From: Acanthamoeba sp. SK_2022b
Lineage: Eukaryota > Discosea > Longamoebia > Acanthamoebidae
Direction of reading: 5' to 3'
NCBI GenBank assembly: GCA_027943245.1
Contig: JANDJZ010000062.1
Coordinates: forward strand, 87,496-151,495
Length of the DNA: 64,000 nt
Shown: in pieces, positions 10,297 to 21,309 of the stretch
Layout of the letters: every line of letters begins with the position of its first letter
Numbering within the stretch: position 1 is the stretch's first letter
Translations under genes and position numbers: made by a program
The notes under the pieces: model-generated
The model's input: the letters and a program-made list of their open reading frames with translations, nothing else
Told to the model about the DNA's origin: nothing
Databases searched by the model: none

Positions 10297-11568
10297 ATGA
10301 CAGATAAGCGCAAAGACGGTTCAGGAAAGCTGCTGTACTGCTCTTTTTGCGGCAAAAGCCAGCATGAAGTGCGTAAGCTGATTGCCGGGCCGTCAGTGTA
10401 TATCTGCGATGAATGTGTCGATCTGTGTAACGACATTATTCGCGAAGAGATTAAAGAAGTTGCCCCGCATCGTGAGCGCAGTGCGCTGCCGACGCCGCAC
10501 GAGATCCGCCACCACCTGGATGACTACGTCATCGGCCAGGAGCAGGCGAAGAAAGTGCTGGCGGTTGCGGTGTACAACCACTACAAACGCCTGCGCAACG
10601 GCGATACCAGCAACGGTATCGAGTTGGGCAAGAGCAACATCTTGCTGATCGGCCCGACCGGCAGCGGTAAAACCCTGCTGGCGGAAACGCTGGCGCGCTT
10701 CCTGGACGTGCCGTTCACCATGGCCGACGCCACCACGCTGACCGAAGCCGGTTACGTGGGCGAGGACGTGGAAAATATTATCCAGAAGCTGTTGCAAAAA
10801 TGTGACTATGACGTGCAGAAAGCGCAGCGCGGCATCGTTTATATCGATGAAATCGATAAGATTTCCCGCAAGTCCGATAACCCGTCGATCACGCGTGACG
10901 TCTCGGGTGAAGGCGTGCAGCAGGCGCTGCTGAAGCTGATTGAAGGCACCATCGCCGCGGTTCCGCCGCAGGGTGGGCGCAAGCATCCGCAACAGGAGTT
11001 CCTGCAGGTTGATACCTCCAAGATCCTGTTTATCTGCGGCGGCGCTTTCGCCGGCCTGGATAAGGTGATCGGTCAGCGCGTCAACACCGGCTCCGGCATC
11101 GGCTTCGGCGCGACCGTCAAGGGCGAGTCCGAGAAGGCGACCGAGGGCGAACTGCTGCTGCAGGCCGAACCGGAAGATTTGATCAAGTTCGGTCTGATCC
11201 CAGAGTTCATCGGCCGTCTGCCGGTGGTGGCGACCCTGAGCGAGCTGAGCGAAGATGCGCTGATTCAGATCCTGAAAGAGCCGAAGAACGCCCTGACCAA
11301 GCAGTATCAGGCGCTGTTCAATCTGGAAGGCGTGGAGCTGGAGTTCCGCGACGAAGCGCTGAACGCCATCGCCAAGAAAGCCATGGCGCGCAAAACCGGC
11401 GCCCGCGGCCTGCGTTCCATCGTGGAAGGCGCGCTGCTCGACACCATGTACGATCTGCCGTCGATGGACAGCGTAGACAAAGTGGTGATCGACGAGTCGG
11501 TCATCGCCGGCCAATCCAAGCCGCTGTTGATCTACGGCAAGCCGGAAGCCCAGGCGTCTGGCGAATAA
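10297..11568 (+). CDS. clpX: ATP-dependent Clp protease ATPase subunit ClpX
   Basis: AAA+ unfoldase that recognises tagged substrates and passes them to ClpP, 423 aa. The N-terminal zinc-binding domain shows two CxxC pairs (YCSFCGKS and [10 protein letters not shown]), followed by Walker A GPTGSGKT (about residues 120-127), Walker [10 protein letters not shown], and the GFGA loop region that contacts ClpP. It is followed by a strong terminator and then lon. Confidence 0.98.
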   Translation: MTDKRKDGSGKLLYCSFCGKSQHEVRKLIAGPSVYICDECVDLCNDIIREEIKEVAPHRERSALPTPHEIRHHLDDYVIGQEQAKKVLAVAVYNHYKRLRNGDTSNGIELGKSNILLIGPTGSGKTLLAETLARFLDVPFTMADATTLTEAGYVGEDVENIIQKLLQKCDYDVQKAQRGIVYIDEIDKISRKSDNPSITRDVSGEGVQQALLKLIEGTIAAVPPQGGRKHPQQEFLQVDTSKILFICGGAFAGLDKVIGQRVNTGSGIGFGATVKGESEKATEGELLLQAEPEDLIKFGLIPEFIGRLPVVATLSELSEDALIQILKEPKNALTKQYQALFNLEGVELEFRDEALNAIAKKAMARKTGARGLRSIVEGALLDTMYDLPSMDSVDKVVIDESVIAGQSKPLLIYGKPEAQASGE

Positions 11569-11598
11569 TTAGCCAGTTAAACCAGAGCGTTATCAGCA

Positions 11599-11629
11599 AA
11601 ATGGGGGATTTCATCCCCCATTTCTTTTT
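11599..11629 (+). terminator. Intrinsic terminator after clpX
   Basis: The stem AATGGGGGA / TCCCCCATT with a 5-nt loop is followed by TCTTTTTC. Confidence 0.85.
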
Positions 11630-11643
11630 CCTGCATTCTTGCC

Positions 11644-11672
11644 GTTGAATGTAAGAGATTCATCCCCATATA
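11644..11672 (+). promoter_or_regulatory. Heat-shock (sigma32) promoter of lon
   Basis: GTTGAA (11644-11649), 14 bp, then CCCCATATA (11664-11672). The -10 is a perfect sigma32 element and the segment closely resembles the known E. coli lon promoter. Confidence 0.8.
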
Positions 11673-11762
11673 CTCATTAACCAGATTTTATGAAACGTTA
11701 GATGCTTGCGTCTCATGAGATTCCCCCTCAACCTGGCGGAAATTAAACTAAGAGAGAGCTCT

Positions 11763-14117
11763 ATGAACCCTGAGCGTTCCGAACGCATTGAAATCCCCGT
11801 CCTGCCATTGCGCGACGTGGTGGTTTATCCGCACATGGTGATCCCGTTATTTGTTGGCCGGGAAAAATCGATTCGGTGCCTCGAAGCCGCAATGGATCAC
11901 GATAAGAAGATCATGCTGGTGGCACAGAAAGAGGCCTCAACGGATGAACCTGGCATTAACGACTTGTTCTCGGTTGGCACCGTAGCGTCGATCCTGCAGA
12001 TGTTGAAGCTGCCGGACGGCACGGTAAAAGTGCTGGTCGAGGGGCTGCAGCGCGCACGCATCACTACGCTGTCCGACAGCGGTGAGCATTTTGCCGCGCA
12101 GGCGGAATACCTTGAGTCGCCAGCGATCGACGAGCGCGAGCAGGAAGTGCTGGTGCGCACCGCGATCAATCAGTTTGAAGGCTATATCAAGCTGAACAAA
12201 AAAATCCCGCCGGAGGTGCTGACTTCACTGAACAGCATCGACGACGCCGCGCGCCTGGCGGACACCATCGCTGCCCATATGCCGCTGAAACTCAGCGACA
12301 AGCAGTCGGTGCTCGAGATGTCCGACATCACCGAGCGTCTGGAATACCTGATGGCGATGATGGAGTCGGAGATCGACCTGCTGCAGGTCGAGAAACGCAT
12401 CCGCAACCGCGTCAAGAAGCAGATGGAGAAGAGCCAGCGCGAGTACTATCTGAATGAGCAGATGAAGGCGATTCAGAAAGAGCTGGGCGAGATGGACGAC
12501 GCACCGGACGAGCACGAAGCGCTGAAGCGCAAGATCGATGCGGCGAAGATGCCGAAAGAGGCGCGCGAGAAAACCGAAGCGGAACTGCAGAAGCTGAAGA
12601 TGATGTCGCCGATGTCAGCGGAAGCGACCGTGGTGCGCGGCTACATCGACTGGATGCTGCAGGTGCCGTGGAATGCGCGTAGCAAGGTGAAAAAAGACCT
12701 GGTCAAGGCGCAGGAAGTGCTCGATACCGATCACTACGGCCTGGAGCGCGTCAAGGATCGCATCCTCGAGTACCTCGCGGTACAGAGCCGCGTCAGCAAA
12801 ATCAAGGGGCCGATCCTGTGTCTGGTGGGGCCGCCGGGCGTGGGTAAAACCTCGCTGGGGCAGTCGATCGCCAAAGCGACCGGCCGCCAGTACGTGCGCA
12901 TGGCGCTGGGCGGCGTGCGTGACGAAGCGGAAATCCGCGGTCACCGCCGTACCTACATCGGTTCGATGCCGGGCAAACTGATCCAGAAGATGGCCAAGGT
13001 TGGGGTGAAGAACCCGCTGTTCCTGCTGGATGAGATCGACAAGATGTCTTCCGACATGCGCGGCGATCCGGCCTCCGCTCTGCTGGAGGTGCTGGATCCG
13101 GAACAGAACGTGGCGTTCAACGACCACTACCTGGAAGTGGATTACGATCTGTCCGACGTGATGTTCGTCGCCACCTCGAACTCGATGAACATTCCTGCGC
13201 CGCTGCTGGACCGTATGGAAGTGATCCGCCTGTCGGGTTACACCGAGGACGAGAAGCTCAACATTGCCAAGCAGCACCTGCTGCCGAAGCAGCTTGAGCG
13301 CAACGCGCTGAAAAAAGGCGAGCTGACGGTCGACGACAGCGCCATCATCGGTATCATTCGCTTCTACACCCGCGAAGCCGGGGTGCGTAGCCTGGAGCGT
13401 GAAATCTCCAAGCTGTGCCGTAAAGCGGTGAAAACGCTGCTGATGGACAAGAAGCGCAAGCATATCGAGATCAACGGCGACAACCTGAAGGATTACCTGG
13501 GCGTGCAGCGCGTCGATTACGGCCGTGCGGATACCGAAAACCGCGTGGGCGAAGTCACCGGGCTGGCGTGGACGGAAGTGGGCGGCGATCTGCTGACCAT
13601 CGAAACCGCCTGCGTGCCGGGCAAAGGCAAGCTGACCTACACCGGTTCTCTGGGTGAAGTGATGCAGGAATCGATTCAGGCGGCGCTGACCGTGGTGCGC
13701 GCGCGCGCGGAGAAATTGGGCATCAACGCCGATTTCTACGAGAAACGCGACATCCACGTGCACGTGCCGGAAGGGGCGACGCCGAAAGACGGCCCGAGCG
13801 CCGGTATCGCGATGTGCACCGCGCTGGTCTCCTGTCTGACCGGCAACCCGGTACGCGCCGATGTGGCGATGACCGGCGAGATCACGCTGCGCGGCCAGGT
13901 ATTGCCGATCGGCGGCCTGAAAGAGAAGCTGTTGGCGGCGCATCGCGGCGGCATCAAAACCGTGCTGATCCCTTACGAGAACAAGCGCGATCTGGAAGAG
14001 ATCCCGGACAATGTTATCGCCGATCTGGAGATTCATCCGGTGCAGCGAATCGATGAAGTTTTGAACATTGCGTTGCAAAACCCGGCCTTCGGCGCACTGC
14101 CGGTAGCGGCAAAATAG
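11763..14117 (+). CDS. lon: ATP-dependent protease Lon
   Basis: Homohexameric AAA+ serine protease of the cytosol, 784 aa, equal to E. coli. Domains: LON substrate-binding N-domain (about 10-205), coiled linker, AAA+ module with Walker A GPPGVGKT (about 356-363) and Walker [10 protein letters not shown], and the protease domain with Ser679 (KDGPSAGIA) and the Lys of the dyad near [11 protein letters not shown] 57-bp upstream in-frame extension exists, but ATG 11763 has the E. coli N-terminus [11 protein letters not shown] and an AGAGAG site. Lon removes misfolded proteins and regulators. Confidence 0.98.
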   Translation: MNPERSERIEIPVLPLRDVVVYPHMVIPLFVGREKSIRCLEAAMDHDKKIMLVAQKEASTDEPGINDLFSVGTVASILQMLKLPDGTVKVLVEGLQRARITTLSDSGEHFAAQAEYLESPAIDEREQEVLVRTAINQFEGYIKLNKKIPPEVLTSLNSIDDAARLADTIAAHMPLKLSDKQSVLEMSDITERLEYLMAMMESEIDLLQVEKRIRNRVKKQMEKSQREYYLNEQMKAIQKELGEMDDAPDEHEALKRKIDAAKMPKEAREKTEAELQKLKMMSPMSAEATVVRGYIDWMLQVPWNARSKVKKDLVKAQEVLDTDHYGLERVKDRILEYLAVQSRVSKIKGPILCLVGPPGVGKTSLGQSIAKATGRQYVRMALGGVRDEAEIRGHRRTYIGSMPGKLIQKMAKVGVKNPLFLLDEIDKMSSDMRGDPASALLEVLDPEQNVAFNDHYLEVDYDLSDVMFVATSNSMNIPAPLLDRMEVIRLSGYTEDEKLNIAKQHLLPKQLERNALKKGELTVDDSAIIGIIRFYTREAGVRSLEREISKLCRKAVKTLLMDKKRKHIEINGDNLKDYLGVQRVDYGRADTENRVGEVTGLAWTEVGGDLLTIETACVPGKGKLTYTGSLGEVMQESIQAALTVVRARAEKLGINADFYEKRDIHVHVPEGATPKDGPSAGIAMCTALVSCLTGNPVRADVAMTGEITLRGQVLPIGGLKEKLLAAHRGGIKTVLIPYENKRDLEEIPDNVIADLEIHPVQRIDEVLNIALQNPAFGALPVAAK

Positions 14118-14148
14118 TGACGAATCGCAAAAACCATTGATAAAACTT

Positions 14149-14187
14149 ATACTGGCAAGCCATTTCGGACTTGCCAGTATTTTTTTG
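14149..14187 (+). terminator. Intrinsic terminator after lon
   Basis: The stem ATACTGGCAAG / CTTGCCAGTAT is followed by a run of T (14181-14186). Confidence 0.9.
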
Positions 14188-14333
14188 TACCGCTAAGTTA
14201 GATCTCTGTCGGCCCGCGTTTTGCCACCCAGTCGGTGGCTTGCTAAGGTTCGATGGGATTGATATAACAGCTGCGCTGTCGCAACCGTAGGGATTTTTCG
14301 GTGCGACGATAGAATTCTAGAGGGGATGATAGA

Positions 14334-14606
14334 GTGAATAAGTCACAACTGATCGACAAGATTGCCGCAGGTGCTGATATTTCCAAAGCGGCAGCGGGAC
14401 GTGCTTTAGACGCAGTAATCGCTTCCGTTACCGACTCTCTGAAAGCAGGGGATGACGTGGCTCTGGTAGGTTTTGGTTCCTTCACCGTGCGTGAACGTTC
14501 GGCTCGTACCGGCCGCAACCCGCAGACCGGTAAAGAGATCAAAATCGCGGCAGCCAAAGTACCGGCCTTCCGTGCAGGGAAAGCGCTGAAAGACGCTGTA
14601 AACTGA
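14334..14606 (+). CDS. hupB: Nucleoid protein HU subunit beta
   Basis: Small basic DNA-binding protein of 90 aa that bends and compacts DNA as a homodimer or as a heterodimer with HupA. The signature [21 protein letters not shown] (the beta arm that enters the minor groove, about residues 46-66) is intact. The start is GTG 14334 with GGGATGATAG upstream, as in E. coli, where hupB also starts at GTG. It follows lon and precedes ppiD. Confidence 0.97.
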   Translation: MNKSQLIDKIAAGADISKAAAGRALDAVIASVTDSLKAGDDVALVGFGSFTVRERSARTGRNPQTGKEIKIAAAKVPAFRAGKALKDAVN

Positions 14607-14689
14607 TTTAGCGTCTAACCGTTTAGCGTAACAGGGTTTTGTAATAAACAATCACCTGACGCAGCGGTGCTGGTAAGGTAAGATACAAG

Positions 14690-14720
14690 GCGCATCGGAC
14701 TGATGCGCTTTTTTTATTTT
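14690..14720 (+). terminator. Intrinsic terminator after hupB
   Basis: The stem GCGCATC / GATGCGC is followed by a T-rich tract (14709-14720). Confidence 0.85.
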
Positions 14721-14784
14721 TGTCGCAGGGAACGCGCCTGCACAAGGGTTGTTAATCCACATCACAGCGGAGTGTTGTCACACT

Positions 14785-16668
14785 ATGATGGACAATTTAC
14801 GCGCGGCTGCTAATCACGTCGTGCTCAAAATCATCCTGGCCCTGATCATCCTGTCATTCGTTCTGACCGGGGTGGGTAACTACCTGATCGGCGGCTCCGG
14901 CGATTATGCTGCGAAAGTAAATGGTCAGACGATCGAACGCGCTCAGCTGGAACAGGCTTTCCAAAGCGAGCGTAGCCGCATGCAGCAGCAGCTGGGTGAC
15001 CAGTTCTCCGCGCTGGCCGGCAACGAAGGCTACATGCAGCAGATGCGCCGTCAGGTGTTGTCCCAGTTGATCGACAACATGCTGCTCGACCAGTACGCCA
15101 AGAAGCTGGGCCTGGCGGTCAGCGACGATCAGATCAAGGACGCCATCCGCAAGGCGCCTTACTTCCAGACCAACGGCCAGTTCGATAACGCCAAATACCT
15201 CGACCTGATCGGCCGCATGGGCTACACCGCCGACAACTTCGCGCAGTCGATGCGCCAGCAGCTGGTCAATCAGCAGCTGATTCAGGCCTTCGGCGAGTCC
15301 GGCTTCGTGCTGCCGTCCGAATCGCAAGCCATGGCGGCGCTGGTGCTGCAGGAGCGCGACGTGCGCCTGGCGACCATCGATCTGAAGGCGCTGCAGGCGA
15401 AACAGAGCGCCGGCGACGACGAACTGAAGGCGTATTACGATCAGAACAAAAACAGCTTCATCGCACCTGAGCAGGTGAAGGTGAGCTATATCCCGCTGGA
15501 CGCCGCGTCCATGCAGGACAAGGTGAAAGTGAGCGAAGAGGACATCAGCGCTTACTACGACCAGCACAAGAGCAGCTACGGCCAGCCGGAGCGTAAAAAC
15601 TACAGCGTGATTCAGCTGAAAACCGAGGCGGAAGCCAACGCCGTGCTGGACGAGCTGAAGAAGGGCGCCGATTTCGCCACCCTGGCGAAAGAGAAATCCA
15701 CCGATATCATCTCACGCCGCACCGGCGGCGAGCTGGGCTGGCTGGAGCCGGAAACCACCGCCGACGAGCTGAAGCAGGCTAACCTGACCGAGAAAGGGCA
15801 GCTGTCCGGCGTGGTGAAATCTTCCGTCGGCTTCCTGATCGTGCGTTTGAATGATATCGAACCTGAGAAAGTGAAGCCGCTGAGCGAAGTGCATGACGCC
15901 ATCGCCAAGCAGGTGCAGCAGGAGAAAGCGGTAGACGCGTATTACGCGCTGCAGCAGAAGGTGAGCGAAGCGGCGACCAGCGACAACGAATCTCTGGCCT
16001 CGGCTGAAGAAGCGGCCGGCGTGAAAGCGGCGCAAAGCGACTGGTTCACTCGTGACAACATTCCTGCCGCGCTGAACTTCAAGCCGGTCGTGCAGGCGAT
16101 CTTCGACGGCTCGCTGATCGGCGAGAACGGCGCGCCGGGCAGCAACTCCGACGTGATCACCGTAGATGGCGACCGCGCCTTCGTGGTGCGCGTGAGCGGC
16201 CATAAGCCGGAAGGTATCGAACCATTCGACCAGGTGAAAGACCGCGTGGCCGAGCTGGTGAAGCGCAACAAAGCGGTGCAGGAAGCGAAACTGCAGGGCG
16301 AGAAGCTGCTGGTTGAGCTGAAGCAGGGCAAGGGCGACGAGGCGATGAAAGCCGCCGGCCTGAGCTTTGGCGCCGTGCAGAAGATGGCGCGCGCGCCGGA
16401 AGACAGCCAGCTGGTGGAGAGCGTGTTCGCGCTGCCGCACCCGCAGGACGGCAAACCGGTGTACGGCATGTCGCAGGATCGCCAGGACAACGTGGTGCTG
16501 ATCGCGCTCGATGCGGTGAAGCCAGGCACGCTGCCGGAAGACGAAATGAAAACCTTCGTCGGCAAGATGGAAGAGGGCGCGACCGGCGTTTCCTTCGATT
16601 CGCTGCTGGCGAGCCTGCGTAAAGAAGCCAAGATCAAAATGGGCGCCGCTGAGCAACAGCCTCAGTAA
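14785..16668 (+). CDS. ppiD: Peptidyl-prolyl isomerase / periplasmic folding chaperone PpiD
   Basis: Inner-membrane-anchored periplasmic chaperone of the SurA type that sits near SecYEG, 627 aa. One N-terminal membrane helix (about 13-35), SurA-like N-domain, a single parvulin domain (about 265-360, with the motif DFATLAKEKSTDIIS and the GGELGWL segment), and a C-terminal domain. ATG 14785 (MMDNLRAAANHVVLKIILA) matches E. coli; the longer frame upstream adds 12 residues with no support. A hairpin terminator follows. Confidence 0.97.
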   Translation: MMDNLRAAANHVVLKIILALIILSFVLTGVGNYLIGGSGDYAAKVNGQTIERAQLEQAFQSERSRMQQQLGDQFSALAGNEGYMQQMRRQVLSQLIDNMLLDQYAKKLGLAVSDDQIKDAIRKAPYFQTNGQFDNAKYLDLIGRMGYTADNFAQSMRQQLVNQQLIQAFGESGFVLPSESQAMAALVLQERDVRLATIDLKALQAKQSAGDDELKAYYDQNKNSFIAPEQVKVSYIPLDAASMQDKVKVSEEDISAYYDQHKSSYGQPERKNYSVIQLKTEAEANAVLDELKKGADFATLAKEKSTDIISRRTGGELGWLEPETTADELKQANLTEKGQLSGVVKSSVGFLIVRLNDIEPEKVKPLSEVHDAIAKQVQQEKAVDAYYALQQKVSEAATSDNESLASAEEAAGVKAAQSDWFTRDNIPAALNFKPVVQAIFDGSLIGENGAPGSNSDVITVDGDRAFVVRVSGHKPEGIEPFDQVKDRVAELVKRNKAVQEAKLQGEKLLVELKQGKGDEAMKAAGLSFGAVQKMARAPEDSQLVESVFALPHPQDGKPVYGMSQDRQDNVVLIALDAVKPGTLPEDEMKTFVGKMEEGATGVSFDSLLASLRKEAKIKMGAAEQQPQ

Positions 16669-16703
16669 TCGCCGCATTTTTCTGCAACGCAGTGCAACAA
16701 ACA

Positions 16704-16726
16704 AAGGCCGCTTTCGCGGCCTTTTC
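16704..16726 (+). terminator. Intrinsic terminator after ppiD
   Basis: The stem AAGGCCGC / GCGGCCTT with a short loop ends in TTTTC. Confidence 0.75.
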
Positions 16727-16806
16727 CACATCTGATATCCGCCGATTGCTGAATATTCGCCGCCGCGGCAAGGTAGCCGTGCTGTCACACACAAGGAGGA
16801 TACAGC

Positions 16807-17187
16807 ATGCAACATACAGAGAAAAAAGCGTTATCAGGTTACCGTCATCACGTCAAAGCTGCGCTCACCGCGCTGCTTTTGTGCCTGGCGGGGCCGGCCG
16901 CCGCGGTGGATAAAGCCGAGGCGCCGGCACCCATGCTCTCAGCACCGGCGAGCAATGGTGGGCAATCGGTGATGACCAAGACAGCCGAGGAGGCGGCGGT
17001 CAGCATCAATCAGGCCACCGCCGAACAGCTGGCCGCCGCCTTGAGCGGCGTCGGTTTGAAGAAGGCGGAAGGCATCGTGCGCTACCGCGAGCAGAACGGG
17101 CCGTTCACCCAGGTTGAGCAGTTGCAGGAGGTGCCGGGCATCGGGCCGGCGCTGTTTGAGAAGAACCGCACCCGGCTGAAAATGTGA
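16807..17187 (+). CDS. ybaV: ComEA-family helix-hairpin-helix protein YbaV
   Basis: Predicted exported protein of 126 aa. A signal peptide ends near GPAAAVDKA, a low-complexity Ala/Pro linker follows, and residues about 63-126 form the ComEA-type double helix-hairpin-helix (VSINQATAEQLAAALSGVGLKKAEGIVRYRE and VPGIGPALFEKNRTRL) that binds DNA without sequence preference. In competent bacteria ComEA pulls DNA into the periplasm; the enterobacterial role is not settled. Strong AAGGAGG site before ATG 16807. Confidence 0.93.
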   Translation: MQHTEKKALSGYRHHVKAALTALLLCLAGPAAAVDKAEAPAPMLSAPASNGGQSVMTKTAEEAAVSINQATAEQLAAALSGVGLKKAEGIVRYREQNGPFTQVEQLQEVPGIGPALFEKNRTRLKM

Positions 17188-17341
17188 TCCCGGTCGCGGC
17201 TGCGTGGCAAAATGCCGCTGAGGCCGTCACTCCTCTGCTACATTTTACAGGTCTTACCAGTTTGGCGCGTTGACCAAACGGGCGAGGGAGCCGCTGCGGC
17301 TCCCTCTTTCTGTAATCACCAGGCAGGAGCGATCGTTCCCT

Positions 17342-17755
17342 ATGCAAACCTTTATCAAAGTTCGCGGTTATCACCTTGATGTTTACCAGCACGTTAACAA
17401 CGCCCGCTATCTGGAGTTTCTGGAAGAGGCGCGCTGGGAATGGCTGGAGAACGAGGCCGGGTTCCGCTGGATGACGGAAAACAACATCGCTTTCATCGTG
17501 GTGAACATCAATATCAATTACCGCAGCCCGGCGGTATTGGGGGATAAGCTGCGTATCGACAGCCAGATGGTGCAGCTCAATGGCAAGAGCGGGGTGCTGA
17601 GCCAAAAGGTGACGCAGGATCCGGCGGGGACGCCGGTGGCTGACGCGCTGCTGACTTTCGTGTGTGTCGATCTGAAAACGCAGCGTGCGCTGCCGATCGA
17701 AGGAGAATTGCGCGAGCGCCTGGAGGCGCTCACGCCGAAGGATAATCTGCAGTAA
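17342..17755 (+). CDS. fadM: Long-chain acyl-CoA thioesterase FadM
   Basis: Hotdog-fold thioesterase of 137 aa that hydrolyses long-chain, especially unsaturated, acyl-CoA during beta-oxidation. The motif YHLDVYQHVNNARYLEFLEEARWEW, with the conserved Asp and His-Val-Asn-Asn, defines the 4-hydroxybenzoyl-CoA thioesterase group. ATG 17342 is preceded by CAGGAGCG; the upstream in-frame extension lacks family similarity. It converges with queC. Confidence 0.95.
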   Translation: MQTFIKVRGYHLDVYQHVNNARYLEFLEEARWEWLENEAGFRWMTENNIAFIVVNININYRSPAVLGDKLRIDSQMVQLNGKSGVLSQKVTQDPAGTPVADALLTFVCVDLKTQRALPIEGELRERLEALTPKDNLQ

Positions 17756-17762
17756 GCTCACG

Positions 17763-17781
17763 GGCGGCAGAGGCTGCCGCC
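17763..17781. terminator. Convergent hairpin between fadM and queC
   Basis: A perfect 8-bp stem GGCGGCAG / CTGCCGCC with a 3-nt loop lies in the 35-bp gap between the two convergent genes. There is no T-run, so termination is uncertain. Confidence 0.4.
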
Positions 17782-17790
17782 GTCACTGCC

Positions 17791-18489
17791 TCAGGCCAGA
17801 GCGGCCTTCTGTTTCAACGCCGCCATCACTTCCGCCTGGTTGGCCCGGTACTGCATCAGGCCATTGGCGCGCAGGTTGCAGGCGGCACATTCGCCGCAGC
17901 CGTCACCCTTGATGCCGTTGTAGCAGGTCAGCGTATCCTGGCGCACGCGATCCAGCTGGTGGTAATAATCCGCCAGCGCCCAGGTCTCGGCCTTGTTTAG
18001 CCACATCAGCGGCGTTTCGAAGCGGATATCGCGGGCGATGCCCAGCGTCACCGCCTTGTTCAACGCTTTAACAAACTCGTCGCGGCAATCCGGATAGCCG
18101 GAGAAATCGGTTTCACACACGCCGGTGATCACCGCTTCCGCTTCCACCTGGTAGGCGTAGATCGCCGCCAGCGTCAGGAACAGGATGTTGCGGCCCGGCA
18201 CGAAGGTGCTCGGCAGCGCATTTTTCTGATTGGGATCGTAGGCGGGAACCGGAATATTGTCGCGCGTCAGGCTGCTGACGGCCAGCTCATTGAGCAGCGT
18301 TACGTCCAGCACCTTGTGTGCCTTGGCGCCGAGGGCCACCGACAGCTCTTGAGCCACTTCAATCTCGGCGCGATGGCGCTGGCCGTAATCGAACGTGACG
18401 CAGTGAACTTCATCATACTGTTGCAATGCCTGGATCAAGCAGGTCGTGGAGTCTTGTCCACCGCTGAAAACGACAACCGCGCGCTTCAT
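17791..18489 (-). CDS. queC: 7-cyano-7-deazaguanine synthase QueC
   Basis: ATP-dependent enzyme that converts 7-carboxy-7-deazaguanine and ammonia to preQ0 in queuosine biosynthesis, 232 aa. The PP-loop [10 protein letters not shown] lies at residues 9-18, and the four zinc-binding cysteines lie in the segment [20 protein letters not shown] near the C-terminus. It lies 115 bp downstream of ybaE on the same strand, as in E. coli. Confidence 0.97.
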   Translation of the reverse strand: MKRAVVVFSGGQDSTTCLIQALQQYDEVHCVTFDYGQRHRAEIEVAQELSVALGAKAHKVLDVTLLNELAVSSLTRDNIPVPAYDPNQKNALPSTFVPGRNILFLTLAAIYAYQVEAEAVITGVCETDFSGYPDCRDEFVKALNKAVTLGIARDIRFETPLMWLNKAETWALADYYHQLDRVRQDTLTCYNGIKGDGCGECAACNLRANGLMQYRANQAEVMAALKQKAALA

Positions 18490-18604
18490 AAAATCACCTT
18501 TTTGGGCTTTGGCCTCTCCCGATACACATTCGGGCGGCAGGATAAAAATTGCGTTGCGGCGACAATAGTAGCAGAAAGGGCCGCCAGGCGCAGGGCGGTT
18601 CGGC

Positions 18605-20320
18605 TCAGGCCGGTGCGCTGTCCACCGGCGGCGGCAGCCACGCCTGGCAAAAATCGAACCAGCCGTGGGCGGTTAGCGTAACGCCATGCATGCGCGGCGG
18701 CGCGCTGATCTGATACTGGTAGTGAAACAGCGGCGTGATGATGGCGGCGGCCATCAGCCGTTGATAATAAGCCTGCAGCTGTGCGAAGCGCGGTTGCTGC
18801 GCCTGCAGCTGCTGGATCTGCTGCAGCGTGTCCTGCTGCTGCTGCCAGCGGCTTTCCGTCAGGATGCCGCGCCACAGCGTATCCTGCCGCAGCCAGCTCT
18901 CCAGCGTCGCCTCCGGCGCTTCACCGATCAGGTTGTCTGCCAGCAGCAGGTCGGCCTGGGCGATCTGCGCCTCGCTTTGCCAGCGTTTACCGGCGTAGTA
19001 ACGCACCTCCAGCTCGCAGCCGTGCTGCGCCAGCAGCCGCTGCAGCGCGACCGTCACCGTTTCCAGCTCGACCGGCGGCCGATACAGCAGCGTCAGCCGG
19101 GCGGGCAGGGTGACATCTTCCTCAATCCGTTGGCTGGGAATACGCCAGCCGGGCAGCATTTCATGGCTGGGGGTGATCACGCTGTTGGGAATAGGTAGAC
19201 GGCTCAGCAGGCCGGACTGCTGGATCAGCATCAGCAGCTTTTGCCCCTGGGCTTCGCTCAGCACGCCGTGGCGCAGGTTCAGCGCCAGATAACACCAGCC
19301 CAGGCTCATGCTGCGCTGCACCGGCCTGGCCTGCGCCAAATCGTCTTGCTGACCGATGGTGATGCGCACCGGATGCTGGCAACTGGTGTCGGCGCCGGCG
19401 GTGGGCAGGTCGGGGGTGATCCAGTACTCGATGGTGTCCAGATACGGGTGCTGCAGATGGTAACCGGCGTGCTGTTCCAGCCGCACTAGCTGCGGTTCAT
19501 TCAGCGCCAGCTTGAACGGGCCGGCGCCGATGCCCGGCAGCTCCGGGTGGGTCATCAGGCAAGGCAGCTCCGCCAGCCGGTGAGCCAGCCAATAGTCCGC
19601 CAGGTGCAGATCGAACTGGATGCACAGCGGATGCGGCAGGCTGATGTGCGCGACGTTGGCCAGGCTGGGTTGGCTGCGCGGGTGGCGCTGCAGTTTTTCC
19701 AGCGTTTGCAGCAGCTGTTGGCCGGTCAGCGGTTCACCGTTATGCCAGCGCAGCTGACTGCGCAGAAAGAAGCGCCAGCGCAGGCCGTGCTCGCCAATTT
19801 GCCAGTGGTGCGCCAGATCGGGCTGCGGTTCCGGGTTACCGGTCATCAGGCGCGTCAGCCCGGCGTGCAGGGTCGATACCAGATGTTGCTCGGCGCGGCC
19901 GGTCAGCGTGAGTGGGTCGAGCGCTTCCAGCGTGCGGTAATAGGGAATGCGCAGCGTCGGGCTGCCGGCCTGCCATTGCCCGCCGAGGTGCGGGCTGAGC
20001 AGATCCTGCAGGTGCTGCGGATCGAGCTGCGCCATCTCCAGCGCCCCCTGATGGTTGCCCTGTTGCAGCAGCTGTTGCAGCAGCTGCGCGCGCAGTTCAT
20101 CCGGGGTTTTCAGGCAATGCAGGCGGGCGCGTTTGCCGCGGCCGGGCTGCGAATGCCAGCTCAGCCAGCCCTGATCCTGCAGCTGTTGCACCAGCGTGCG
20201 GGCGTGCCGTTCGCTGCAGTAGAACATCGCCGCCAGCTCGCCGATGGTCACGGCGACCGGCGCGCTGCCGAGCTGTTGGTACAGGCGTTGATATTGGCTG
20301 AGACGGTGAACCAGGCGCAT
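18605..20320 (-). CDS. ybaE: SgrR-family transcriptional regulator YbaE
   Basis: A 571-aa protein with an N-terminal winged helix domain (about 1-110; [29 protein letters not shown]) and a large C-terminal region related to periplasmic solute-binding proteins of the peptide family (about 150-560), here cytoplasmic as no signal peptide is present. This is the SgrR architecture. The position between queC and cof identifies it as YbaE rather than SgrR, and no SgrS-like RNA was noticed next to it. Ligand unknown. Confidence 0.88.
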   Translation of the reverse strand: MRLVHRLSQYQRLYQQLGSAPVAVTIGELAAMFYCSERHARTLVQQLQDQGWLSWHSQPGRGKRARLHCLKTPDELRAQLLQQLLQQGNHQGALEMAQLDPQHLQDLLSPHLGGQWQAGSPTLRIPYYRTLEALDPLTLTGRAEQHLVSTLHAGLTRLMTGNPEPQPDLAHHWQIGEHGLRWRFFLRSQLRWHNGEPLTGQQLLQTLEKLQRHPRSQPSLANVAHISLPHPLCIQFDLHLADYWLAHRLAELPCLMTHPELPGIGAGPFKLALNEPQLVRLEQHAGYHLQHPYLDTIEYWITPDLPTAGADTSCQHPVRITIGQQDDLAQARPVQRSMSLGWCYLALNLRHGVLSEAQGQKLLMLIQQSGLLSRLPIPNSVITPSHEMLPGWRIPSQRIEEDVTLPARLTLLYRPPVELETVTVALQRLLAQHGCELEVRYYAGKRWQSEAQIAQADLLLADNLIGEAPEATLESWLRQDTLWRGILTESRWQQQQDTLQQIQQLQAQQPRFAQLQAYYQRLMAAAIITPLFHYQYQISAPPRMHGVTLTAHGWFDFCQAWLPPPVDSAPA

Positions 20321-20424
20321 GGGCAGAAATCCGGAACAGTTTTCTCAAATTGTTCACTATTACTTCCGCAAATACCATCCCATACTGCACGGATTGTAAT
20401 CGCGTTCACATTCAAGAGGTCTTT

Positions 20425-21249
20425 ATGTATCGCCTGGCAGCTTTCGATATGGACGGCACGCTGTTGATGCCGGATCACCGGGTTGGCCCGGAAACGCTGG
20501 CGGTGCTGAACCAGCTGGTGGAGCGGGAAATGGTGGTGACGTTCGCCACCGGGCGGCACTACCTCGACGCGCAGCCGATCATGGCGCAGCTGGGGCTGCA
20601 GGGTTACCTGATCACCGGCAACGGCACGCGAGTGTATGACAACCGCGGCCAACAGCTGCACGCCACCGATTTGCCGGCGGCGGTCGCCGAAGAGGTGCTG
20701 CATCATCATTGGCGCACCCGCGCCAGCATGCATGTGTTCCGCGATGAAGGTTGGCTGACCGAGTTTCCCGTGCCGGAAGAGATGCTGCGGGCGCACCACC
20801 TGAGCGGCTTTCGTTTTCAGCTGGCTGACGTGCGCCGCCTGCCGGCGTTCGGCAACAGCAAGGTGTGCTTTGTCGCGCCGCACGAGGAGCTGCTGGCGTT
20901 GCAGGTGCAGCTGCGGGCACAGCTGGGCGACGAGGCAGACCTGTGCTTTTCCGCTTACGACTGTCTGGAAGTGCTGCCGCTCGGTTGCAACAAAGGCACG
21001 GCGCTGGACCGGCTGAGCCGCCATCTGGGGCTGACGATGGCCGACTGCATGGCGTTCGGCGACGCGATGAACGACAAAGAGATGCTGGGGGCGGTGGGGC
21101 ACGGCGTGGTGATGGGCAACGCCCTGCCGCAGCTGAAATCCCTGCTGCCGCAGCTACCGGTTATCGGCCATTGCCAGCAACAGGCGGTGGCCCACTATTT
21201 ACAACATTGGCTGCGTTCACCTTGCCTCACCTATTCCCCCGAAGAATGA
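20425..21249 (+). CDS. cof: HMP-PP phosphatase Cof (HAD family)
   Basis: HAD-superfamily phosphatase of 274 aa, Cof subfamily (IIB), shown in E. coli to hydrolyse the thiamine precursor HMP-diphosphate. HAD motif I is FDMDGTLL (about residues 7-14), motif II the VTFATGRHY segment, motif III the CNKGTAL lysine and motif [16 protein letters not shown] 20425 is preceded by AGAGG; the longer frame upstream has no support. Divergent from ybaE, with a strong terminator after it. Confidence 0.95.
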   Translation: MYRLAAFDMDGTLLMPDHRVGPETLAVLNQLVEREMVVTFATGRHYLDAQPIMAQLGLQGYLITGNGTRVYDNRGQQLHATDLPAAVAEEVLHHHWRTRASMHVFRDEGWLTEFPVPEEMLRAHHLSGFRFQLADVRRLPAFGNSKVCFVAPHEELLALQVQLRAQLGDEADLCFSAYDCLEVLPLGCNKGTALDRLSRHLGLTMADCMAFGDAMNDKEMLGAVGHGVVMGNALPQLKSLLPQLPVIGHCQQQAVAHYLQHWLRSPCLTYSPEE

Positions 21250-21266
21250 GGTTCTCCTTACAGCCG

Positions 21267-21294
21267 GCCGGGTATGACTACCCGGCTTTTTTTT
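21267..21294 (+). terminator. Intrinsic terminator after cof
   Basis: The stem GCCGGGTA / TACCCGGC with a 4-nt loop is followed by eight T. Confidence 0.9.
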
Positions 21295-21309
21295 ATCCGG
21301 AGCCTGGCG